NCBI RefSeq assembly: GCF_049341065.1
Contig: NZ_JBMPIX010000007.1
Location: 124,001-188,000, forward strand
Origin: Pacificoceanicola sp049341065
Lineage (GTDB): Bacteria; Pseudomonadota; Alphaproteobacteria; Rhodobacterales; Rhodobacteraceae
DNA: 64,000 nt
Direction: 5' to 3'
The position numbers and the translations under genes are program-made. Shown here in pieces: positions 27,241-34,991 of the stretch (the stretch's first letter is position 1; each line of letters begins with the position of its first letter). A model generated the notes under the pieces. That model had not been told where the DNA came from, did not search any database, and saw only the letters and a program-made list of their open reading frames with translations.

Positions 27241-27957
27241 ATGACCACATCGAACAAACATCCTAACGCCCCCTGGCGCAATTTCTATGGCCGCATACGG
27301 GGCAAAACGCTCAAACCGGCGCAAGAGGCGTACCTGAACGAAGATCTGGAGGCCCTGTCCCCCGGCTCCGTCGATTGGGACGTCAACCCCGACCGCATTC
27401 CGCTGGATCTGGAGGCCCTGTTCGACGGCAAACCCGTCTGGCTGGAAATCGGCTTTGGCGGCGGCGAACATCTGGTCCATCAAGCCGCGACCTACCCCGA
27501 GATCGGGATCATCGGCTGCGAGCCGTTCCTGAACGTCGTGGCCATGCTTTTGGGCAAGATCCGCAAAGCCGGCGTCACCAATCTGCGGGTGCATCCCGGC
27601 GATGTGCGCAATCTTTTCGACGTGCTGCCCGAAAGCTCGGTCGAGAAGGTGTTTCTGCTGTATCCCGATCCCTGGCCGAAAAAGCGCCATCACAAGCGCC
27701 GCTTCGTGACGCAAGAGCATCTGGAGCCATTGGCCCGGGTGATGAAACCGGGGGCAGAATTCCGCGTCGCCACGGATATTCCCGACTATGTCCGCCAAGC
27801 CTTGATCGAGGTGCCGCAAGCGGGTTTTGAATGGCTCGCCGAGGGCCCCGAGGACTGGCGCAAACCCTGGGGCGATTGGCTGTCTACCCGCTATGAACAA
27901 AAGGCGCTGCGACAGGGCCGCGTGCCGCATTACCTAACTTTCCGGCGGCTGGGCTAG
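27241..27957 (+). CDS. trmB: tRNA (guanine-N7-)-methyltransferase
   Basis: This 238-residue SAM-dependent enzyme makes m7G46 in tRNA. WLEIGFGGGEHL is motif I; YPDPWPKKRHHKRRF near residue 140 is the TrmB hallmark with the catalytic aspartate. Length is normal. It lies 61 bases after the beta-propeller gene and 110 bases before aroA, with the same direction, and may have its own promoter. Confidence 0.96.
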   Translation: MTTSNKHPNAPWRNFYGRIRGKTLKPAQEAYLNEDLEALSPGSVDWDVNPDRIPLDLEALFDGKPVWLEIGFGGGEHLVHQAATYPEIGIIGCEPFLNVVAMLLGKIRKAGVTNLRVHPGDVRNLFDVLPESSVEKVFLLYPDPWPKKRHHKRRFVTQEHLEPLARVMKPGAEFRVATDIPDYVRQALIEVPQAGFEWLAEGPEDWRKPWGDWLSTRYEQKALRQGRVPHYLTFRRLG

Positions 27958-28067
27958 GCACGGTCGGGGTGCGACGCCCGAGCAGTATTTGGAACAAGAC
28001 CAAGCGCTGAGTCTGGACGCTAACGCAGCGGCGGTCTATCAGGCTGGCAACCTGTATTGGAGGCCAC

Positions 28068-29411
28068 ATGTCCGCCCACGGCACACCTATCCCGATGACA
28101 TCCCGCAAGAGCGGCCCGCTGAAAGGCGAGGCGCATGTTCCCGGCGACAAGTCGATCTCGCACCGATCCCTGATCCTTGGCGCCATGACGGTCGGTGAGA
28201 CCAAGGTCACGGGCCTGCTTGAAGGCCAGGACGTGCTGGACACCGCCAAGGCGATGCAGGCCTTTGGTGCTGACATCGAGAAGCGCGGCGAAACTTGGCA
28301 CATCCACGGCGTTGGCGTCGGTGGCTTTGCCGAGCCCGAGAACGTGATCGACTGCGGCAACTCCGGCACCGGCGTGCGGCTCATCATGGGTGCCATGGCG
28401 ACCTCCCCGATTGCCGCCACCTTTACCGGCGATGCCAGCCTGAACAAACGTCCGATGGCGCGAGTGACGGACCCCCTGGCGCTGTTCGGAGCGCGCGCCT
28501 ATGGCCGCTCGGGCGGGCGTTTGCCGATGACAATTCTCGGCGCGAAAGACCCCCTGCCCGTGCGCTACGCTACGCCTGTGCCTTCGGCTCAGGTGAAGTC
28601 AGCCGTGCTGCTGGCGGGTCTCAACGCACCGGGCGAAACCGTGGTGATAGAGCGCGAAGCCACGCGCGATCATTCCGAACGTATGCTGGCGGGCTTTGGC
28701 GCCACAATCACAACCGAGGACAGTGACGAAGGCCGCGTCATCACCCTGCAGGGCCGCCCGGAATTCACGCCGCAAACGATCATCGTTCCGCGCGATCCCT
28801 CCTCCGCCGCCTTCCCGGTCTGCGCCGCGCTGATCACCGAAGGCTCCGACGTTCTGGTGCCCAACATCGGCCTCAACCCGACCCGCGCGGGCCTTTTCTT
28901 TACCCTGCAGGACATGGGCGCGGACCTCACCTTTGAGAACATGCGCGAGGAAGGCGGCGAGCCGGTCGCCGATCTGCGTGCGAAATTCTCTCCTGACCTC
29001 AAGGGCATCGAGGTGCCCGCCGAACGCGCCGCCAGCATGATCGACGAATACCCCGTTCTGTCGGTCGTCGCCGCCTTTGCCCATGGCAAGACCCATATGC
29101 CGGGCGTCAAGGAACTGCGCGTCAAGGAATCCGACCGCATCGACGCCATGGCCCTAGGCCTGCGCGCTGCAGGCATCACCGTCGACGAAGGAGAGGATTG
29201 GTGGACCGTACACGGCCGTGGTTTCGGCGACGTGCCGGGCGGCGTGACCGCGCAAAGCCATCTCGACCACCGCATCGCCATGGCCTTCCTCGTCTTGGGG
29301 CTTGCCACCGAACAGCCGATGTCCGTGGACGACGGTCAACCCATTGCCACTTCATTCCCGATTTTTGAAACTCTCATGGGCGAACTCGGGGCGCGTATCT
29401 CCCGTGACTGA
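28068..29411 (+). CDS. aroA: 3-phosphoshikimate 1-carboxyvinyltransferase, class II
   Basis: This 447-residue EPSP synthase of the shikimate pathway belongs to class II, the group of Agrobacterium CP4: VPGDKSISHRSLILGAM, ASLNKRPMARVTDPL, PSAQVKSAVLLAGLNAPG and KELRVKESDRIDAMALGLRA all follow that pattern. In the phosphoenolpyruvate loop it reads CGNSGTGVR, with Gly where CP4 has Ala100, the residue that makes CP4 tolerant to glyphosate. It begins a run of overlapping genes up to the aldo/keto reductase, and cmk follows two genes later. Confidence 0.95.
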   Translation: MSAHGTPIPMTSRKSGPLKGEAHVPGDKSISHRSLILGAMTVGETKVTGLLEGQDVLDTAKAMQAFGADIEKRGETWHIHGVGVGGFAEPENVIDCGNSGTGVRLIMGAMATSPIAATFTGDASLNKRPMARVTDPLALFGARAYGRSGGRLPMTILGAKDPLPVRYATPVPSAQVKSAVLLAGLNAPGETVVIEREATRDHSERMLAGFGATITTEDSDEGRVITLQGRPEFTPQTIIVPRDPSSAAFPVCAALITEGSDVLVPNIGLNPTRAGLFFTLQDMGADLTFENMREEGGEPVADLRAKFSPDLKGIEVPAERAASMIDEYPVLSVVAAFAHGKTHMPGVKELRVKESDRIDAMALGLRAAGITVDEGEDWWTVHGRGFGDVPGGVTAQSHLDHRIAMAFLVLGLATEQPMSVDDGQPIATSFPIFETLMGELGARISRD

Positions 29412-29961
29412 TCCTGCGGCAAGGCACGCGTGGGTGCACCTGATTGGGGCTTTGGCCCTGATCGTGCTGCTGATCGAATGGATCACGCTTTATCGCATTG
29501 TCGGACCGCTGACCGGGTACTTCCTGCCGCAGATGCATTTCGGCGCATTCACCTCGGGCGATCTGTTCACCTTTGCCGCCGAGCTGTCGAATAATCAGGA
29601 CCGCTTCGATCTGTACGAGCGGTTTCTGCAATGGGTCGATCCAGTCTTTATCCTGCTGTTCTGCCTGTGGCTGTTCAAGGCCATGCGCCCGCGCCTGCTT
29701 GCCCTTGCGGCGCTGCTCTGTTTCGCGATGCTCGATCTGGCCGAAAATGCCTTGCTGCTCTACTATCTCGGTGATCTGCGGATGGTCCTGATCGTCGCAG
29801 AAGCCAGCGATGCTCCGGCGCTCGACGCTGCCATGCAGGACCCCACCGTTCTGTTCCTGTCCTACATCACCTCGGCCAAACTTGCTCTCGGCGTGCTGAG
29901 TGCCGCCTACACAATCGGCAGTGGAATCGTGAACCGCAGCCGCACAAAGGTCGCCCCATGA
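29404..29961 (+). CDS. Hypothetical four-helix membrane protein
   Basis: This 185-residue protein is predicted to be integral to the inner membrane, with about four hydrophobic helices (residues 10-30, 76-93, 97-118 and 155-175) and little else. I do not recognise the family. The GTG at 29404 overlaps the aroA stop by eight bases, and the gene ends in an ATGA overlap with the next one, so translation is coupled to aroA. Any link to aromatic synthesis is by position only. Confidence 0.65.
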   Translation: MTDPAARHAWVHLIGALALIVLLIEWITLYRIVGPLTGYFLPQMHFGAFTSGDLFTFAAELSNNQDRFDLYERFLQWVDPVFILLFCLWLFKAMRPRLLALAALLCFAMLDLAENALLLYYLGDLRMVLIVAEASDAPALDAAMQDPTVLFLSYITSAKLALGVLSAAYTIGSGIVNRSRTKVAP

Positions 29962-30584
29962 CCCCGTTCTACATTAGCCTTCACCTCTTTGATCCACTCG
30001 GCCCGATCCAGGTTGCGGAAAGCGGCACCTACGGCGGCGATGCCCGGCTGTTTGTCGTCCACGCCCGCAGCCTTGCCGAGGCACTGGGCGAGGTGTTGGA
30101 GGTGATCGCGGACCAAAGCTGCCGTCTTCTGCGCATCGGTCATGCCGGACCGCTGGCGGACTACCTGCCGGATTACTTCCCCTTTCCCGCCGATGTCGCA
30201 GAATTGGCCGCGCAGGCGCAGGATGGTCCGGTCAGCACCCCGGCCTACAGCTTTGAGCCATGGGGCGCAGATGTCACCAGCGGCGTCAGTATCGCGGTGC
30301 TTGACGTCTATGATCCCTCTATGGAGGGCGGCGAGCCCTACGATGGCGAATTGACCCTCGCCGCCGCCCCCGGCACCCCGGAGGAGGCGCTGCGGACACT
30401 GCTCGACGTTCTCGAAGACAGCAACGTGCGCTTGAAAAAGCTCGAAGATCTGCGCGAAAGCGCCGAAGCCAGCCCCGACGAATACGATGACGACTGGCCC
30501 CTGCTGGACATCGTGGCCGAGGCTGGCGAAAGCGGCGGGCCTGCATTCTCGCCCGCGTTCGTCTATGAAGCCGAGGAAAACTGA
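29958..30584 (+). CDS. Hypothetical acidic protein
   Basis: This 208-residue soluble protein is strongly acidic, especially in the C-terminal third (SPDEYDDDWPLLDIV). It has no signal peptide or recognised domain. It overlaps the membrane protein gene upstream by four bases (ATGA) and precedes cmk by 18 bases, so it belongs to the aroA-cmk transcript. I cannot assign a function. Confidence 0.65.
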   Translation: MTPFYISLHLFDPLGPIQVAESGTYGGDARLFVVHARSLAEALGEVLEVIADQSCRLLRIGHAGPLADYLPDYFPFPADVAELAAQAQDGPVSTPAYSFEPWGADVTSGVSIAVLDVYDPSMEGGEPYDGELTLAAAPGTPEEALRTLLDVLEDSNVRLKKLEDLRESAEASPDEYDDDWPLLDIVAEAGESGGPAFSPAFVYEAEEN

Positions 30585-30602
30585 CACGAAAAGAGAGGCG
30601 CC

Positions 30603-31217
30603 ATGGCATTTACCATCGCAATCGACGGACCAGCCGCGGCTGGCAAAGGCACCATCAGCCGGGCCGTGGCCGATCATTTTGGCTTTGCCCATCTCGACAC
30701 CGGGCTGCTGTATCGGGCAGTGGGGCGCAAGATGCTGGATGGGATTGCGCCGATTGAGGCAGCCGAAAACCTTGTGGCGGAAGACTTGCAAGACGACAGC
30801 CTGCGCACGCCCGAGGTCGCGCAGGCAGCCTCCAAAGTGGCGGTGATCCCCGAGGTCCGCGCGGCGCTGGTTGATTTTCAGCGAGCATTTGGCCGACGCT
30901 CTGGCGGCGCCGTGCTGGACGGGCGCGACATCGGCACCGTGATCTGCCCCGAGGCAGAGGCCAAGCTGTTTGTCACCGCCAGCGCCGAGGTCCGCGCCGA
31001 CCGCCGCTTTCGCGAGTTGATCGGCAATGGTCTGGACGTGCGCTTTGACGATGTTCTGGCCGATGTACGGGAACGCGACGCACGCGACATGAACCGCGCC
31101 GATGCCCCCTTGAAACCTGCGGCAGATGCGGTGACCATCGACACCTCGAAGCTGGACATCGAGGCAGCGATCAGCGCCGCTATCAGTGCAATCGAGGCGA
31201 AACGGGGGATTTCATGA
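30603..31217 (+). CDS. cmk: Cytidylate kinase
   Basis: This 204-residue P-loop kinase phosphorylates CMP and dCMP. IDGPAAAGKGTISRAVADHF holds the Walker A loop; DTGLLYRAVG, LDGRDIGTVICPEA and RADRRFRELIGNG (lid) follow as in the family. Length is slightly short but complete. It is linked by ATGA to the aldo/keto reductase and lies in the aroA operon; in many Alphaproteobacteria cmk is followed by rpsA, which here sits about 23 kb away. Confidence 0.95.
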   Translation: MAFTIAIDGPAAAGKGTISRAVADHFGFAHLDTGLLYRAVGRKMLDGIAPIEAAENLVAEDLQDDSLRTPEVAQAASKVAVIPEVRAALVDFQRAFGRRSGGAVLDGRDIGTVICPEAEAKLFVTASAEVRADRRFRELIGNGLDVRFDDVLADVRERDARDMNRADAPLKPAADAVTIDTSKLDIEAAISAAISAIEAKRGIS

Positions 31218-32212
31218 AACAAGTGACCATCGGGGCCAATGGCCCGAAAACGTCCTGCCTTGGTATTGGCGCCATGTCCTTTGCCGAATTCTACGGCCCC
31301 ACGACCGAGGAAAATTCATGGGCGATCATGGATGCCGCGATCGAGGCGGGCGTGACCCATATCGACACATCGAATGTTTATGGTATGGGCCGCTCCGAAA
31401 GCGCCATCGGCGCCTATCTCAAGGCCAATCCCTCGGCCCGCGATCATTTTCACATCGCCACCAAGGGCGGGATCACCAAGGACGCTGACGGCAATCGCAT
31501 CTTTGACAACTCGGCCGAACACATGGAAGCGGCGCTGGACGCCTCACTCAAGCGGCTGGGGATTGATTGCGTCGATCTTTACTACGTTCACCGCCGCGAG
31601 GCCGCGCGCCCTATCGAAGAGGGCGCCGAAACCATGGCGCGTCTTGTGGCCAAAGGCAAATGCAAGCAGATCGGCTTTTCCGAAATCGCCCCCTCCAGCC
31701 TGCGCCGCGCCCATGCGGTCTATCCGGTTGCCGCGGTGCAATCGGAATATTCGCTTGCCACACGGTTCCCCGAACTGGGCCTCGTGCAGACCTGCGCCGA
31801 GCTGGGCACCGCCCTTGTGGCCTTTTCGCCGGTCTGCCGGTCGCTGCTGACCGACACCCCCTTGGCCGCCGAGGTGATCCCTTCCCTTCCCTTCCTGAAA
31901 AGCGCTCCGCGCTTTACACAGCCGAACCTGGGCACCAATCTGGCCTTGACCGAGCCTTTCCGCGCGCTTGCGGCAGAGATGGGCCTTCCGACCGCCGGTC
32001 TGGCAATTGCCTGGCTGCTGGCAAAAGGCGATCATATCCTGCCGATCCCCGGCACACGTTCGGTCAGCCATTTCAAGCAATTGGTCAAAGGGGCGGAAAC
32101 TACACTCAGCTCCGACGACATGGCCCGCTTAGACGCCATCCTTCCTGTCGGGTGGGCGCATGGCGACCGCTATTCCGACGATGCCTGGATTGGCCCTGAG
32201 CGCTATTGCTGA
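31214..32212 (+). CDS. Aldo/keto reductase
   Basis: This 332-residue TIM-barrel NADPH oxidoreductase has the tetrad Asp and Tyr in THIDTSNVYGMGRSE, Lys in HIATKGGI and His in DLYYVHRREAA. The C-terminal cofactor loop IPGTRSVSHFKQLV is present. The group resembles YghZ/AKR13-like enzymes that reduce small aldehydes; the substrate is not readable. It starts with ATGA overlap at the end of cmk. Confidence 0.93.
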   Translation: MKQVTIGANGPKTSCLGIGAMSFAEFYGPTTEENSWAIMDAAIEAGVTHIDTSNVYGMGRSESAIGAYLKANPSARDHFHIATKGGITKDADGNRIFDNSAEHMEAALDASLKRLGIDCVDLYYVHRREAARPIEEGAETMARLVAKGKCKQIGFSEIAPSSLRRAHAVYPVAAVQSEYSLATRFPELGLVQTCAELGTALVAFSPVCRSLLTDTPLAAEVIPSLPFLKSAPRFTQPNLGTNLALTEPFRALAAEMGLPTAGLAIAWLLAKGDHILPIPGTRSVSHFKQLVKGAETTLSSDDMARLDAILPVGWAHGDRYSDDAWIGPERYC

Positions 32213-32328
32213 GGCAAGCCCCGGTCGCATGGATGTCCGGCAAGCAGCCATCATTGTCTTGGCATCTAGAGGCAAATCTGCCTGACGGTCCTCAAGCCGC
32301 GTGAACTGCCGCAGGGATGTGATCTTTG

Positions 32329-33699
32329 ATGACCCAAGACCGTTTGCCGTTCAAAGCCCTTTGCCTTGCCTTCGGGCTTGGCTGCGCCAGCGCCGCTTTG
32401 GCGGCCGAGGTCAGCCAGAAGCCTTTGGAAGGCCTGCCCAAAAGCGTCCGAGCAGACCATCATTTGTCGCTGTCCGGCGAAGTCGGGCCAGACGACGCCA
32501 AGGCCCTCAGCGCGCGCGTGGCAAGCCTTGATTCTGGCCGGGTGGTTCTATCGCTGAATGGCGTTACCGGGACATTCGCGGCAATGTCGGAATTGACCCA
32601 TGTGATCAAAGACTTGGGACTTAGGACTTATCTGAACGGCAACATGCCGTGCCTTTCAGGGTGCGCGCTGCTGTTCATGGCAGGCCGGGACGCGGGGGCA
32701 GTGATGGCGGCGAACGCCCGGCTGGGTTTCGAACCCACCGTCATGATTGCCCGGACAGATCCGCTTGGCGAAGCAGAGATCGCCGCTCAACTGGTGCAAC
32801 TGTCGTTCTCCGGCCTTCTGCCCCCCGGCCTTGTCGAGGAGATCTTGCAAGGCACGGACACCCTTTGGATCGAAACTGTCGACCAGTCGGGTCGCTGGGG
32901 GATCGCACTGTCCGAACAGGGAGCGTTTGCGGCGGCAGGCAGCGTGATGCAAGAGGGCGATCTTCCCGCGCTGAACCGACATTGCACCAATACGGTACAT
33001 TGGATCAACGATATGTCCCTCGCCGATCGCGAGGAAAGCTATTCCCTGCCAGGCCTTTACACCCCCTACCAAGGACCTGACGCCGGATGCACCTATACCC
33101 CCCAGAGCAGCGAAATTCGCTATGATATCTGGTCGGACGAGGCGCGCAGCGGCACGGTTTTGAATTGGCACACCCTGCCAGCGCAGACCAAACTGGCCGA
33201 ACTGACACCGCAACAGATCACTGGGGACCGCCCGGCCAGCGATCCCTTCGCCACCCCGCCCGAAAGCCGCGTGGCAGGCGCATGCAAGGACGGCGCCCGC
33301 TGGGTGGGCGGCTGGATGGGCGCCTCTTGGTCCGAGGCCTTGGGTTATGCCGCCTTGGAAAGCTGCGAAACAGGGGCGGCGGTTTTGCGTCTGGAATGTC
33401 ATCATGGAACCGGCAAAGTCGACCTGCGGTTCCAATTGAACACCTTTGATTTGGCCGAACTGACCGAAAGCAAGATAGGCTTTCAGATCGACGATGAAGT
33501 GCCACTGCGCGTCGGCGGGGCGAACACAGCGGAGCGCGGAGCGCCGGAATACGTCACGCCGCTTCCGCGCGACCATTTCTTGATCGACAAGCTTATGAAA
33601 GGCGGATCGCTGCGACTGAGCGTCGGAGAAACGAGCCGCAGCCTGCACCTGTCGGGCTCTGGCAAAGCCATAACCGCGATGCTGGCGTCTTGTCTGTGA
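32329..33699 (+). CDS. Secreted protein with ClpP/crotonase-like N-terminal domain
   Basis: This 456-residue protein has a signal peptide (residues 1-25, ending ALAAE). The N-terminal half has VVLSLNGVTG and then GNMPCLSGCALLFMAGRD, which resembles the ClpP-like fold of COG3904 periplasmic proteins, where a serine often replaces the CLSGCA cysteine/glycine. The C-terminal 200 residues hold six cysteines and the end GGSLRLSVGETSRSLHLSG, somewhat like the invasion-associated IalB domain. Whether it is a protease is open, since no Ser-His pair is clear. It stands alone before tRNA-Leu. The ATG start is preferred to the in-frame TTG at 32326. Confidence 0.6.
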   Translation: MTQDRLPFKALCLAFGLGCASAALAAEVSQKPLEGLPKSVRADHHLSLSGEVGPDDAKALSARVASLDSGRVVLSLNGVTGTFAAMSELTHVIKDLGLRTYLNGNMPCLSGCALLFMAGRDAGAVMAANARLGFEPTVMIARTDPLGEAEIAAQLVQLSFSGLLPPGLVEEILQGTDTLWIETVDQSGRWGIALSEQGAFAAAGSVMQEGDLPALNRHCTNTVHWINDMSLADREESYSLPGLYTPYQGPDAGCTYTPQSSEIRYDIWSDEARSGTVLNWHTLPAQTKLAELTPQQITGDRPASDPFATPPESRVAGACKDGARWVGGWMGASWSEALGYAALESCETGAAVLRLECHHGTGKVDLRFQLNTFDLAELTESKIGFQIDDEVPLRVGGANTAERGAPEYVTPLPRDHFLIDKLMKGGSLRLSVGETSRSLHLSGSGKAITAMLASCL

Positions 33700-33708
33700 T
33701 TGTCTCGC

Positions 33709-33794
33709 TGGTACCCGCGGCCGGATTCGAACCGGCACGGCACTAAGGCCTGGAGATTTTAAGTCTCCTGTGTCTACCATTCCACCACGCGGGC
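33709..33794 (-). tRNA. tRNA-Leu (anticodon UAA)
   Basis: An 86-base gene on the minus strand folds as a class II tRNA. The acceptor stem starts GCCCGCG and its partner CGCGGGT is followed by the discriminator A and an encoded CCA. The anticodon stem GGAGA/TCTCC has the loop CTTAAAA, giving anticodon TAA. The long variable arm and the GGTTCGAATCC T-arm are present. It lies just after the stop of the secreted protein gene on the other strand. Confidence 0.95.
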
Positions 33795-33835
33795 CAGCGT
33801 CGCGACAATAGCCCGCCGCGCGGCAGTGTAAAGCG

Positions 33836-34378
33836 TCAGAGTTCGTCGCCCGGAAGAGGTTTCAACAGACCGCGTTCGGAAAGCCACGGGTTCAGCGCAA
33901 GCGCCTCGCGCAGCGTCTTCTGCCCCTCAAGATCGCGGCCCAAAGCCAGCAAAGTCAGCGCCTTGCCTGCCAGCGCGCCCACATGCCTCGGGTTGATCTT
34001 CAGTGTTTGTTCCAGATCGGGCAAAGCAGCTTCATAATCCTCGCGCAGATAACTGATAAAGGCGCGTTGGTTGTAGCCTTCGGCGTAAAACGGGCAGTAG
34101 CCCACCAGCCGATTGAAACGATCCATGGCGCGCACGAAGTCAAAGCTTTGACGCGCCCGCATGCCTTCGTCCAGCATGGACTGGCTTGGTTCATCCGGCG
34201 CGTCGGCCCAAAGCGCCCACAACTGGTTTGAAATCAGCCGTGCTTCCATCTGGTCCGGCGCGACCCTGAGATCGTCCAGCAGATCGTTCAGCGCCGCCTC
34301 ATGGTCGGGCGCGACTGGACAGCCATCAGCAAATGCGGGCGGAGCCAAAAGGCAAAGGACAAGAGCAAGTGAACGCAT
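33836..34378 (-). CDS. Exported TPR-repeat protein
   Basis: This 180-residue protein has a signal peptide (residues 1-18, ending PAFAD). The mature part has two or three TPR-like helix pairs, the clearest at AEGYNQRAFISYLREDYEAALPDLEQTLKINPRHVGALAGKALTL near residues 100-145. Such proteins act as adaptors in the periplasm. The start at 34378 gives a clean signal peptide; the longer start at 34405 would add nine residues in front of it. It is followed by putR upstream on the same strand, 31 bases away. Confidence 0.72.
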   Translation of the reverse strand: MRSLALVLCLLAPPAFADGCPVAPDHEAALNDLLDDLRVAPDQMEARLISNQLWALWADAPDEPSQSMLDEGMRARQSFDFVRAMDRFNRLVGYCPFYAEGYNQRAFISYLREDYEAALPDLEQTLKINPRHVGALAGKALTLLALGRDLEGQKTLREALALNPWLSERGLLKPLPGDEL

Positions 34379-34408
34379 GGACCAAGGGTGCAGCACGGGC
34401 CGCATCGG

Positions 34409-34885
34409 TCAAGTCACATCCGCGAGACCGTCATCCTTGACGGCCTGCATCGCCACATAGGTCGAAGTCAGCGAGATCCCCGGCAAGGTCGACAGTTTTT
34501 CCGCCAGAACCCGGCGATAGGCGCGCATGTCAGCGGTGCGCACCTTCAGAAGATAGTCGAAATTTCCAGCAATCAGATGCGCTTCTTCGACTTCGGGAAT
34601 GGCGGCGACAGCTTTGTTGAAGGCCTCCAGCGCGGCTTCGCGCGTGTCGCTCATGCGAACCTCGACAAAGGCGACATGGTCCAGACCCAGACGGATCGGA
34701 TCAAGGATCGCACGATAGCCCCGGATCACGCCCGATTCTTCCAGCCGCTTCAGCCGCGCCTGTGTCGGAGACTTTGACAATCCGATCCGTCGGGCCAGTT
34801 CTGTAACTGAAATGCGCCCTTCCTCGGCCAAGGCGATCAGAATCGACCGGTCGAAGCTGTCCATCGACTCAACATCCATCTGCAC
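34409..34885 (-). CDS. putR: Lrp/AsnC-family regulator, likely PutR
   Basis: This 158-residue protein has an N-terminal helix-turn-helix (ISVTELARRIGLSKSPTQARL) and a C-terminal RAM domain (HLIAGNFDYLLKV) as in Lrp. It is divergent from putA, and alphaproteobacterial PutR, an Lrp-like activator of putA responding to proline, has this arrangement. PutA here has no DNA-binding domain of its own, which fits. The start is uncertain: GTG at 34885 has GGGGGA 5 bases upstream, while ATG at 34879 is also possible. Confidence 0.85.
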   Translation of the reverse strand: MQMDVESMDSFDRSILIALAEEGRISVTELARRIGLSKSPTQARLKRLEESGVIRGYRAILDPIRLGLDHVAFVEVRMSDTREAALEAFNKAVAAIPEVEEAHLIAGNFDYLLKVRTADMRAYRRVLAEKLSTLPGISLTSTYVAMQAVKDDGLADVT

Positions 34886-34907
34886 TGCGATCCCCCAACG
34901 TTTCCGA

Positions 34908-34937
34908 CTTATTGACTGGCTATCAGATCATCATAAG
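34908..34937. promoter_or_regulatory. Candidate operator between putR and putA
   Basis: CTTAT (34908-34912) and ATAAG (34933-34937) form an interrupted inverted repeat in the 106-base divergent promoter region. Lrp-type proteins bind degenerate AT-rich palindromes here. The call rests on position and symmetry only. Confidence 0.3.
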
Positions 34938-34991
34938 ACGATTTTCCCGGGAAACCTAGTGTAAGATAGTCCAATCATCCGGAGAGAGTTC

